A stretch of 64,000 nt of DNA from contig CASECZ010000003.1 of NCBI GenBank assembly GCA_949286725.1, positions 99,208-163,207 on the forward strand, written 5' to 3'. Position numbers and translations under genes: made by a program. This document shows, one piece after another, positions 17,792 to 27,441 of the stretch. Under the pieces are notes generated by a model. It was not told where the DNA came from, made no database searches, and saw nothing but the letters and a program-made list of their open reading frames with translations. The DNA is from an uncultured Clostridia bacterium (lineage in GTDB: Bacteria; Bacillota; Clostridia; Christensenellales; CAG-917). Position 1 is the stretch's first letter; every line of letters begins with the position of its first letter.

Positions 17792-19060
17792 ATGAGCGAA
17801 AACCGACAGGCAATGAAAGACGTAAACGTGGTTTTGGTTCCCGAGGAACTGACCGCCCGTGCGAACAAAAACCTGAAAAGACGTCGTGCTTGCAAGGTTG
17901 TGTGCGCATTGGTGATTGTAGCGGTCGTGTTGACGGTGTTTTTCAGCGTCATATTGCAACCCGTTTCCCTCGGTGCGGGAAAGGGGAGCGTCGACGGAAA
18001 GTACGGTTACGTGCTTGCGGATATAGAGGGGATTACGGAGGCAAACCCGCGTATCGTGGACATAGCGATGCTGGGAGCGCACGACGCAAACACGAACTCA
18101 CTCGAAGCCGACAATCCCGTCGACGGCTACGCGGCGAGCACCGTGCTCGGCAAAATACAGCCGCTTGTGAAAGGCTTTCAGTACAGGTTTGCGGTGACGC
18201 AACCCGTTTCGGTCGGTCAACAGCTTTTGCAGGGCGCGAGGTTTCTGCACCTGAAATACGCGGATTTCAACGGAGAATGGCTGGCGTCGCATACGGTCGT
18301 CGGCGGCAAAGTGGAAAACGATGTGCTGGAAATTCTGCAATACCTCGACACGCACGTGGGCGAAGTGCTGATTTTGCTCTTTCACCCTACGTATTTCGGC
18401 GAAGGCGCGGGGTATGAGAATTTTCACGACTGGCTGGCGACGGTGGAGTATAACGGCAAAAACATATACGATTACGTCTTTTACGACAAGGTCGACGTGT
18501 TCGGCGACGCGGACGGAGAGAACGACGGCGTGCGGATTTCCTCGCTGAGGTATAACGACGTCACTTTGAACGGCACGTCGTCGGGCGTCGTTCTGCTCGA
18601 CAGAAGGGAAGTCAAGGTCACTCCCGACCCGAACCTGCCTCAAAGTCAATATTCGCAGTATTTTTACGATATGGACTGCAACGCTTTGCACGAGTGGCAC
18701 AACCGCATGGGGTCGGACGTACTCATGGAGGAAATCAACGCCACATGCGAGGAAGTGGCGGCAGAGGATGCCGCAGGCAACATGCTGCACGTGAACCAGA
18801 CGCAAGCGTCCGTATCCGCGGCATCGCTCGGGGATATATTCCGCGATATAGGCGCGTGGTCGCTTCTTAAATTCGCCGAAAAGCACAACGCCGCGCTGCT
18901 TGACAACCCCAACTTCGACAAATGGCTGTCCGTTATGCCGATATTCCAGGTGGATTTTCTCAACAGCGACTATAAGGATTTCAACAGAAGAGTCAACGAA
19001 CGCATACGTTCGTACAACGAAAATCTGGTCGCATCGCTGATTGCAAACGACGGGGAATGA
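17792..19060 (+). CDS. Membrane-anchored PLC-like phosphodiesterase domain protein
   Basis: 422 residues. A basic N-terminus (NLKRRRACK) is followed by one membrane segment at about 35-57, then an extracytoplasmic domain that resembles the X domain of bacterial phosphatidylinositol phospholipase C. His97 in MLGAHDANT and His167 in WLASHTVV match the two catalytic histidines, and VLEILQYLDTHVGEVLILLFHP is the typical strand-helix block after them. Activity on a phospholipid or glycolipid is inferred. It has an AGGGGG ribosome site, lies 27 bp after clc and is one base from the next gene. Confidence 0.75.
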   Translation: MSENRQAMKDVNVVLVPEELTARANKNLKRRRACKVVCALVIVAVVLTVFFSVILQPVSLGAGKGSVDGKYGYVLADIEGITEANPRIVDIAMLGAHDANTNSLEADNPVDGYAASTVLGKIQPLVKGFQYRFAVTQPVSVGQQLLQGARFLHLKYADFNGEWLASHTVVGGKVENDVLEILQYLDTHVGEVLILLFHPTYFGEGAGYENFHDWLATVEYNGKNIYDYVFYDKVDVFGDADGENDGVRISSLRYNDVTLNGTSSGVVLLDRREVKVTPDPNLPQSQYSQYFYDMDCNALHEWHNRMGSDVLMEEINATCEEVAAEDAAGNMLHVNQTQASVSAASLGDIFRDIGAWSLLKFAEKHNAALLDNPNFDKWLSVMPIFQVDFLNSDYKDFNRRVNERIRSYNENLVASLIANDGE

Positions 19061-19061
19061 T

Positions 19062-19598
19062 ATGACTTTATACGTAGTAAGACACGGTCAGACGGATTTG
19101 AACATCCAAAAAAGGATGCAGGGCAGAAAAGGACTTCCTCTCAACGCGACGGGGCTTGAACAGGCGCGCGAATGCGCAAAAAGCCTGGAAGGCATAAAAT
19201 TCGCCAGGGTGTTTTCCTCTCCGCAGGAAAGAGCGGTGCAGACGGCAAAGATAGCCTCGCACGGCGCCGAAGTCGAGACGGACGAACGCCTGCAACCGTT
19301 CGACGTAGGCAGTGCGGACAACCAGGTCATCGACGACACGATGAAACTGACGGTGGGGCTTATTCCAGACCCCGACTACTATACCGGCGTCGAAAATCCG
19401 CAGGATTTCATCGAGCGGGTGTGGTCGTTCCTGCGGGAACTGAAAGAGGAATACTCGGGCAAGGACGTCAATATTATGATTGCGGGGCACAAGTGTACGA
19501 CGGGGTGCATTGACTGCTTCTTCAACGGATTGCCCGAGGACGGCGATTTCTTTTCGCGCTCGGTCAAGAATGGCAGATTCCGCACTTACGAGCTCTGA
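19062..19598 (+). CDS. Histidine phosphatase family protein
   Basis: 178 residues of the phosphoglycerate-mutase-like superfamily. The catalytic motif is VVRHGQTDLN near residues 5-14, with Arg and Glu partners in SSPQERAVQTAK and the second His in IAGHKC. Start ATG at 19062 is one base after the upstream stop, so it is translationally coupled to the PLC-like protein. Substrate unknown. Confidence 0.9.
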   Translation: MTLYVVRHGQTDLNIQKRMQGRKGLPLNATGLEQARECAKSLEGIKFARVFSSPQERAVQTAKIASHGAEVETDERLQPFDVGSADNQVIDDTMKLTVGLIPDPDYYTGVENPQDFIERVWSFLRELKEEYSGKDVNIMIAGHKCTTGCIDCFFNGLPEDGDFFSRSVKNGRFRTYEL

Positions 19599-19648
19599 AA
19601 ATAATAACGACAAATAGGTATAAATATGTGATAATATGCATAAAAACG

Positions 19649-19679
19649 ACAATTCGCCGCATAAAAATCGGCGAATTGT
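19649..19679. terminator. Bidirectional terminator between convergent genes
   Basis: Perfect 11-bp stem (19649-19659 with 19669-19679), nine-base loop; T-rich on both sides. It serves the phosphatase gene and the minus-strand glycosyltransferase. Confidence 0.85.
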
Positions 19680-19716
19680 TTCGTTTATGCAAAACATATG
19701 CGAGCATTGTCTGGCG

Positions 19717-20799
19717 TCAGAGCAGGTTTTTGCTTTTGAAAAATCTGTCGTTGAAAACGACGGACGGGTCGTCGGGATTGATTTTCGCCGCCGCACGGTG
19801 GCATTCCAGTGATTTTTCGGTGTTGCCGTCGAACCAGTAACACTGAGTCAGGTCGATGAGCGGAGTTATGCCCCGCGTGTCGGGAGAATCGAAATCGCCA
19901 AGGTACGAATAATTTTTGCATTCCAATGCGTTAGAATACCAGAAAATCGCCTGTTCCCATTTCTTTTGGGCACGGAAAATGTGCCCCAGTCTGCAAAGCA
20001 CCGCGGAACGCGGCGGCCCGAAGTCGAAACTTTTGTACAGGATTTCGAGTGCTTTTTCGTCGTTCTTCATGACGGTGTAGCAGTCGGCAAGCACTTTGCA
20101 CGCCTCTATCTTGTTGACGAACCACCCCTCGTCGGAATATATCATCTTTCTGAGGACGGCTTCCGCTTCGGTGTAGAGTTTGTGATTGAAAAGTTCGCGC
20201 CCGTAGTAGAACATGTTGCGGGCGTCCAACTGCAATCCTTTTTCTAAGTTCTTTTGGTAGATGTCGAGGTTGCGCCTTCCGCGCGGTTTGTCGGAACGCA
20301 GATGTTTGACGGTGAAGTCGGAAAATTCCACGTTCTTTCCCGGGGTCACGCATTCGTGAACGCACCCCACCCATACGGGCGACGACGCCATTCGCAGTAT
20401 GCGCTCGCGGAAAAAGTAGTAGGTCGGATTGCCTTTGTCGTCGAATGCCACGTCGTATCGGCAGTATACACCGTCGACGGGGTTTTCTTTGAGTTTTTCG
20501 CGGAGTTTCATCAGCCGTTCGAGGTTTTCGGCGTCGATATAATCGTCCGCGTCCAGCCACATTGCGTATTCGCCCGTCGCCTTGGAAAAGGAAAAGTTCC
20601 TTGCGGCGGCAAAGTCGTCCGTCCACTCGAAATCGAATATTCTGTCCGTGTAGCGCGCCGCGATTTCCTTCGTCGCGTCCGTCGACCCCGTGTCGACGAC
20701 AACTATTTCGTCAACGCCCGTCTTTACGCTGTCCAGCAGCCGCGCGAGCACGCTTTCTTCGTCCTTCACTATCATGCACAGTGATAAAAAATTGTCCAT
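19717..20799 (-). CDS. Family 2 glycosyltransferase with C-terminal TPR region
   Basis: 360 residues. Start MDNFLSLCMIVKDEE at 20799 follows GAGGTG; a much longer open frame upstream is the antisense of the collagen-like gene. GT-A fold with VVDTGSTDATKE and the metal-binding MWLDADDYID. After about residue 190 there are TPR-like helices (GLQLDARNMFYYGRELFNHK; ACKVLADCYTVMKNDEKALE). This layout is common in glycosyltransferases that modify collagen-like or other surface proteins. It is divergent from the collagen-like gene with a 75-bp gap, which suggests that protein as substrate; that link is inference. Confidence 0.9.
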   Translation of the reverse strand: MDNFLSLCMIVKDEESVLARLLDSVKTGVDEIVVVDTGSTDATKEIAARYTDRIFDFEWTDDFAAARNFSFSKATGEYAMWLDADDYIDAENLERLMKLREKLKENPVDGVYCRYDVAFDDKGNPTYYFFRERILRMASSPVWVGCVHECVTPGKNVEFSDFTVKHLRSDKPRGRRNLDIYQKNLEKGLQLDARNMFYYGRELFNHKLYTEAEAVLRKMIYSDEGWFVNKIEACKVLADCYTVMKNDEKALEILYKSFDFGPPRSAVLCRLGHIFRAQKKWEQAIFWYSNALECKNYSYLGDFDSPDTRGITPLIDLTQCYWFDGNTEKSLECHRAAAKINPDDPSVVFNDRFFKSKNLL

Positions 20800-20874
20800 T
20801 CGCACCTCTTTCACACTGCATTTATATGATGTAGTAGAGAGTTTTGTTGTACATAAAAAACAGGAGGAATAAAT

Positions 20875-22009
<1,135 letters not shown>

Positions 22010-22037
22010 GGAATCAACCAATCCGTCGGAGGTGCAT

Positions 22038-22709
22038 ATGAGACTGCTTGTTGTGGAAGATGACGAGAAACTTGCAAAAATCTTGTCCGTGGCTTTGAGT
22101 GCCGTGGGCGACGTGGATATAGCCCTTTCGGGAGAAAAGGCGTTGCAGGACGTCGAAAAGACTTACTACGACCTCATCGTGCTCGACCTGATGCTAGGCA
22201 GACTGTCGGGTATGGAAACGCTCAAAGAGATACGGCGCACGCATCTTATGCCGATAATCATACTGTCCGCTTTGAGCGACATTGACAAAAAAATCGATTG
22301 TTTCCGTCTCGGCGCGGACGACTATATGACCAAACCTTTTGCGAGGGAGGAACTTATGGCGCGCGTCGAAGCCTGTCTCAGGCGCACGGGCGGCAATTTC
22401 AGCAGTACTTACTACAAGTTCGGCAAAATGGAGGTCAACTACGTCAACAAGATGATGACGTACGACGGCAACTACGTGCCGATGAACCGCAAGACGTACG
22501 AAATTCTAGAACTGCTCGTCCGAAACAAGGAAATCATAATGACGAAGCAACAGATATTCGACAGAATATGGGGTTACTATTCGACGACGGGGACGTCCGT
22601 CATCGAAATCAACATATTCAGATTGCGCAAGATACTTGCCGAATACGGTCTGGACGTGCATCTGAAAACCATAAAAGCCACGGGGTATATGTGGACGGAG
22701 AAGGTGTGA
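22038..22709 (+). CDS. OmpR/PhoB-family response regulator
   Basis: 223 residues. Receiver domain with acidic pocket VVEDDE (5-10) and phospho-acceptor Asp50 in LIVLDLMLG, then KPF near residue 100, then a winged-helix DNA-binding domain (about 130-223). ATG 22038 follows GGAGGT; the earlier ATG at 22008 lies within the -10 region and is rejected. One base separates its stop from the kinase gene. It probably binds the 11-bp hexamer arrays found at its own promoter and at three lipoprotein promoters. Confidence 0.95.
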   Translation: MRLLVVEDDEKLAKILSVALSAVGDVDIALSGEKALQDVEKTYYDLIVLDLMLGRLSGMETLKEIRRTHLMPIIILSALSDIDKKIDCFRLGADDYMTKPFAREELMARVEACLRRTGGNFSSTYYKFGKMEVNYVNKMMTYDGNYVPMNRKTYEILELLVRNKEIIMTKQQIFDRIWGYYSTTGTSVIEINIFRLRKILAEYGLDVHLKTIKATGYMWTEKV

Positions 22710-22710
22710 A

Positions 22711-23949
22711 ATGATAAAAATCGACAAGGACATCAAAAAGCGATGGCTTACGTTCGCGCTGGTGAACTTCGTGCTCACCGTTCTGATTTTCGGGGCGGTG
22801 CTGGCGGGATTTTCCGCTTACGTCGTGATGGCGCAGCGGTCGCAGCTCGAAACGGGCGCACTCGCATACGCGCAGGAGCTCGCGTCGCTCGGGAAGGATA
22901 AACTCACTCTCATAACTTCCGAGGGCGCAGCATACATCGACGAGAACCCCTCTTTCTCTTTCGCGCTGTACACCGTGAGAAACGACGGCAGTATAGGCAT
23001 CGCCTCGGACGAACGCTTCATCGAAAACAACACTCCCGTGCTCGGAGGCAAGGCAGGGGAGTTCGCCGTCGAGGAAGTGGGCGGTCACAGGTTTCTCACC
23101 GTGGCGGTGGCGGTGAACGACAGCACGAACGACTACGTCAAGGTGTTTGCGCCCTTCGACGCCGTGGCTGCCGCCAACGAAACGATAAAGACGTACTGCG
23201 CGCCCTTTGTCGTGCTGTTCCTGCTGATAGCGGCGGCGTTCAGCCTCATCTGGGGATATCTGTCCATCAAGCCGATAATGTCGGGCTACATCAAGCAAAA
23301 GAATTTCATCAACGACATGTCGCACGAAATCCGCACTCCGCTCGCCGTAATCAAAGGCAACCTCGAAAACATACTCGCGATGCCCGACGCCACGGTCGGT
23401 CAGGTGGCGGACATGTTGCAGGGCAGCCTTAAAGAGGTGGACTATATGTCCGACATCTCCTCGGGGCTTCTCAACATAGTGAGAGGCAGAAACCGCAGCG
23501 GCAGCAAAGAGACGCACCTCAGCGACGTGGTGAGCGACGCAGTGGATATGTTCGCTGACATGGCGGCGATGAGCAACAAGTCGCTGGTGGCAAACCTGGA
23601 ATACTGCGACATACCCGTCGAGCGGGAGAAGATAAAACAACTGCTTTCCGTGCTCATCGAGAACTCGGTGAAGTACACGAGGGAAGGCGACAGGATAAGC
23701 GTCAGGCTCAAAAACACGAAGGACGGTTGTGTGCTCACGGTCTCCGACACGGGCATAGGCGTGCCCAAGAACGAACTGGAAAACATCTTCGACAGATTTT
23801 TCAGAGCGAGCAACACGGAAAACATCGCGGGGACGGGTCTCGGACTGTCCATAGCGCAGGCAATCGTCGAGGGAATGGGCGGCACGATAAAGGCAGCGCC
23901 CAACGTTCCGAGCGGTCTGGAAATCATCGTGCAACTGAAACGAAATTGA
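22711..23949 (+). CDS. Sensor histidine kinase
   Basis: 412 residues. Membrane segments at about 13-38 and 163-186 flank an extracytoplasmic sensor of about 120 residues with no recognised fold. The cytoplasmic part has the H-box NDMSHEIRTPLAV (phospho-His205), N-box LIENSVKYT, G1 SDTGIGVP, F-box and G2 GTGLGLSIA. There is no obvious HAMP domain of normal length. It is the partner of the preceding regulator. The lipoprotein gene 62 bp downstream without a terminator probably belongs to the same transcript, which hints that the signal concerns the cell envelope. Confidence 0.95.
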   Translation: MIKIDKDIKKRWLTFALVNFVLTVLIFGAVLAGFSAYVVMAQRSQLETGALAYAQELASLGKDKLTLITSEGAAYIDENPSFSFALYTVRNDGSIGIASDERFIENNTPVLGGKAGEFAVEEVGGHRFLTVAVAVNDSTNDYVKVFAPFDAVAAANETIKTYCAPFVVLFLLIAAAFSLIWGYLSIKPIMSGYIKQKNFINDMSHEIRTPLAVIKGNLENILAMPDATVGQVADMLQGSLKEVDYMSDISSGLLNIVRGRNRSGSKETHLSDVVSDAVDMFADMAAMSNKSLVANLEYCDIPVEREKIKQLLSVLIENSVKYTREGDRISVRLKNTKDGCVLTVSDTGIGVPKNELENIFDRFFRASNTENIAGTGLGLSIAQAIVEGMGGTIKAAPNVPSGLEIIVQLKRN

Positions 23950-24010
23950 CAAAACACGGGCGGTAATCGCCGAAAACGAGCGCATAAACATCGAATTGCG
24001 TTAAGACGTT

Positions 24011-27000
24011 ATGAAAAATCGGGGAAGCAAAATCAAATCCGCAGCATTGAAAATCGTCTTGTGCGTACTGCTCGTCGCATTGACGGCGGGGTGCCTTGCC
24101 GCGTGCAACGGCAAGGGGAAGGAACTGCCTTCGGCAACGCCGTCCACGTGGGAGAGCGACCTCGGAGCGGTGGCGGAGAGAGTGGCGCAGGCGGTGAAAC
24201 TCAACGGCGGCGAAATCAACTTTTCGCTGACGGCGGACATAGGTTTCTCGGACGGGGACAAGGTCTTGCTCAATGCGGGGCTCAATTACTGTCTGAACGA
24301 CCTGGACCGCTCCGTGCTTGCCGTGAGACTGACGCGCGACGACGACGTGCTGTTCTCCGTTCTGAGCAACAATTCCACAACGTATATCGACGTCGTGCCC
24401 AACGAGTACGTCGGGGACGCCAAGTTGCAGATACTCAATCTCGGTCTTTTCGACTGGCTCAACGTATCGTACAACGAAAACACGCAGAGCGGTGCCGAGC
24501 GGGCGTTTGCCGATATGCTGGTCAACCTTGGCAAAACTTTCTTCGGCGGCGTTGACATCGAGAGCAACGGCAACGTCTACGTTTTTTCTTTCTCCAAACA
24601 GTTTCCCGAAAAGGCGGTCGAATACTTCTCCGCGGTGACTTCCGCGCTGGGGCCCACGGCGGAGGCTGTTCTGTTGGGTGCCTTCAAGGTGCGCACGCCT
24701 TCGGAACTGCTGTATATGTTGCCCGCAATGGAGGGTGAACTTGCCTTCGATTTTTCCTCTGCGGAACGCATCAACGTGAGCGGGCGGCAATTCACCGTCA
24801 ACGGCGAACCCGCGCAACTTTCCTCGTCGTTTGCCGTGAGTTACGACACGGACGAAAGTCTGTACTCGCTCTTTCCCGCAGACGGCACGGGGTACGTGCA
24901 GACCAAAATCGGCAACTCGCATATGACGGGTACGATAGGAATGTACGACGGGGCGACGCCCGTGGTGGAGTACGAATACGAACTGAACGCGAATATAGAC
25001 CTGCTCAAACTCGCGCTCAACGATTTCGACCTGACCGCCTTGTCCGAGGACAACTATCTGCACTTCAAGGTCAGCCACAAATGCGACTCTTCCTGCGGCG
25101 ATTTCTGCGACAGCCGTATGGGCGGTTCCCTCGGGTCTGTGTTCGAAATAGGTTTTTCGCCGTCGGACTTCGACTCCTACAACATATTTCTTTCCGTCAA
25201 TCTCAAAGCCTTGTTGTCCAAGGAGTACGTGGCGTCGCTGAGCGGCGATTACGGCACGATAGGCATGCTTGCGCTTCCCGATTACACGCTGTTTGCTTAT
25301 CCGCATTCCTCTTTCGGCAAGGATTCCGTGCTGTATAAGCTGTTGCTTATGCTGTACGGCAACAACATATTCAACTCCGGCGCGTTCGACGTTTACGTCA
25401 ACGACATAACCGACACCGCGTCCGAGGAAGAGCAGTTTATCAACGAAATCATCGGTCAGTACGTGGACGACGGGTATCACCGTATAGACCGCGCCCATTT
25501 CGACATAGAGGAGAACGCATACGGACAGGCGCGCAAGTACAATGTGTACAACCAGACCGTCTACATCATCGCCGACGACGTGTCCGAGGTGAAGGATTAC
25601 GGGTTCGAGTTCGGCGCGCTGGGGTTCTGGTACGTTCTGCCTCTCGACTGGACGTTCGAAGCCCCCGCGACCGCGTCCGACGGCAAAACCGTGCTGACCA
25701 ACATATACGACTGGCGCGGCAATCTGTTGCACGGCGTGGACGTCGACGGCAATTACGTGCCGATGAGCCCGCAGGAGGCGGCGTCGCTCAGCGACTGCTA
25801 TCTGCACGCCGATTACGTGCGCTACGACAAGTCGGGCACCGAGAGTTTCAACTCCCGCATCGTGGAAGTCGACGGTCTGGATTTCGGCAGCAGGAAAGTG
25901 CAGGAAGTCACTCTGCGGGTGGAATATCCGAACCCCTTGCATTCTGGGCGTATAAACACCATATTCGATGGTGTGCACAAGTCCTTCTGCGTGGACGTCA
26001 AGGCGTACATCAAACTCACGGACGAAACGGCGGGCAACTCCGTCTCCTTTACGCAGGACCTCGGCGACGAGAAGTTCTACGTGACGGGCGCCAGCGCGGA
26101 ACCTCCCGCGTTTCTGGTCGCCGACGTCGGCATTTCGTACGTGAACGGCTACGTCAAGAAGATGAGAATCACGGGCGAATGCGACGCCGTCGTGTTCAGC
26201 AATAACCTGCTTTTCCAGAGGTACTACACGGTTGAGACGGGCGAAGTCGAGGTCGTGTTCGAGGTGTCCAACAAGAAAATCGTGCGCACCTATACGGTGC
26301 AGAAACCCGATTCCGTCGAGTTCGTCATAGACTCTTCGCGCATCGGACCTTTCAACGTGGGCGACACGGTGTATATGTCCAACTTCACCAACTACGTCAA
26401 GGCGTATGCCGTCTACAACGACCTGCCCGAACGCATCGGCGTGTACCTGCGCGCGACCGATATATACATCAACGGAATTCCGCTGTCCGAAAGTTCGTCC
26501 GACTGGCACAGCGAGAATATCAGCGATTACGGCAGTTACACGGTGACCTTCCTGCGCGAGAACAACTACATCTGCAAGGTGCGCAAACTGGGTTACGAGA
26601 GCGAAGCGTTCACCGTACCCGTGCGCGGGGCGCAGGCGACCGCCCCCGTCTATCAGTACGTCGTCGGCACGACGATGCCCGAGTACTATTTCACGGGAGT
26701 GGATTACAGGGTGCTCGGTTCGATTTCCAACGCACAGCACGGCGAAACCCCGCAAGGGTATTCCGTATACGACTTTACGGTGACGATAAGCAAAGGTACG
26801 CCCGTGACGATAGGGTCGAGCGGGGGAGTGCGTTTCGACAATCCCGAAATCGCGGTCGGCGAAAACGGCAAAACGGGATTTTATTCTTCGGGCAGCGCAA
26901 CTCCGTTTGCCGAACTCAACGAGTTTTACATAGGCAACATTTACGAAAGCGTCAACGAGGTGAAAGGAGTGGAAATTCCCGACCTGATAAAGACGCCCTT

Positions 27001-27121
27001 GTCCGTGACCCTCGGCTTCGTGTTCAAAGAGAAGGGATACTACCGCATACTGCTGACGGCAAACAGCGAAAGCGGCAACAGTTTGACACAGGAGTGGCTT
27101 GTGTACGTCAACGAACTCTGA
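24011..27121 (+). CDS. Large lipoprotein co-transcribed with the two-component system
   Basis: 1036 residues, lipobox LAAC with Cys32, then a Lys/Gly linker and STWESDLGAVAERVAQAV. That resembles the start of the mature part of the lipoproteins at 27442, 34706 and 36819. The rest is beta-rich and without recognised catalytic motifs; the final third reads like repeated Ig-type sandwiches. A Cys-containing loop (CDSSCGDFCDS) occurs near residue 358. It follows the kinase by 62 bp with no terminator between and ends in a strong terminator. Function unknown; outer-face sensor partner or polymer binding are possibilities only. Confidence 0.85.
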   Translation: MKNRGSKIKSAALKIVLCVLLVALTAGCLAACNGKGKELPSATPSTWESDLGAVAERVAQAVKLNGGEINFSLTADIGFSDGDKVLLNAGLNYCLNDLDRSVLAVRLTRDDDVLFSVLSNNSTTYIDVVPNEYVGDAKLQILNLGLFDWLNVSYNENTQSGAERAFADMLVNLGKTFFGGVDIESNGNVYVFSFSKQFPEKAVEYFSAVTSALGPTAEAVLLGAFKVRTPSELLYMLPAMEGELAFDFSSAERINVSGRQFTVNGEPAQLSSSFAVSYDTDESLYSLFPADGTGYVQTKIGNSHMTGTIGMYDGATPVVEYEYELNANIDLLKLALNDFDLTALSEDNYLHFKVSHKCDSSCGDFCDSRMGGSLGSVFEIGFSPSDFDSYNIFLSVNLKALLSKEYVASLSGDYGTIGMLALPDYTLFAYPHSSFGKDSVLYKLLLMLYGNNIFNSGAFDVYVNDITDTASEEEQFINEIIGQYVDDGYHRIDRAHFDIEENAYGQARKYNVYNQTVYIIADDVSEVKDYGFEFGALGFWYVLPLDWTFEAPATASDGKTVLTNIYDWRGNLLHGVDVDGNYVPMSPQEAASLSDCYLHADYVRYDKSGTESFNSRIVEVDGLDFGSRKVQEVTLRVEYPNPLHSGRINTIFDGVHKSFCVDVKAYIKLTDETAGNSVSFTQDLGDEKFYVTGASAEPPAFLVADVGISYVNGYVKKMRITGECDAVVFSNNLLFQRYYTVETGEVEVVFEVSNKKIVRTYTVQKPDSVEFVIDSSRIGPFNVGDTVYMSNFTNYVKAYAVYNDLPERIGVYLRATDIYINGIPLSESSSDWHSENISDYGSYTVTFLRENNYICKVRKLGYESEAFTVPVRGAQATAPVYQYVVGTTMPEYYFTGVDYRVLGSISNAQHGETPQGYSVYDFTVTISKGTPVTIGSSGGVRFDNPEIAVGENGKTGFYSSGSATPFAELNEFYIGNIYESVNEVKGVEIPDLIKTPLSVTLGFVFKEKGYYRILLTANSESGNSLTQEWLVYVNEL

Positions 27122-27139
27122 CGCGCTTTCCGACATTCG

Positions 27140-27164
27140 GCGGCGGGAATTCCCGCCGCTTTTT
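27140..27164 (+). terminator. Intrinsic terminator of the two-component/lipoprotein operon
   Basis: Ten-bp palindromic stem (27140-27149 with 27150-27159) followed by five T. Confidence 0.9.
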
Positions 27165-27355
27165 CTGTCCCGTTTTTGCGCCGTCGACGCGGTGAAAACG
27201 GGAATATTCGCCGAAACGTCATTAAATTAAAATTACATCAGTTTTAACGGTTTCGGCGGTTTTCTCTTCCTAAACGCGGGAAAATAGCGATACAGGTGTC
27301 AAATAAACGATATTTGTATGGCTTTCTTGGAAAAATTCCTCATCAAAATCGGAAA

Positions 27356-27399
27356 TTTAATTTTAATTTAATTGGCTTGACAGCCCGAGTTAATATACT
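27356..27399 (+). promoter_or_regulatory. 11-bp-period hexamer array and promoter of lipoprotein 27442
   Basis: TTTAAT 27356, TTTAAT 27367, TGACAG 27378 and GTTAAT 27389 at 11-bp steps; -10 TATACT at 27394-27399, 38 bp after the first hexamer. A TGTAAT/TTTAAT pair on the minus strand at 27221-27237 may be a further distal site. Confidence 0.72.
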
Positions 27400-27441
27400 G
27401 CAATCAGGCACGTTGTGCTGAATAAATTTCAGGAGAATGCT

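Noticed and set aside
27221..27237. TGTAAT/TTTAAT pair on the minus strand before lipoprotein A
   Set aside because: Only two hexamers and no -10 box at the right distance; it may be a distal site but does not stand as a promoter.
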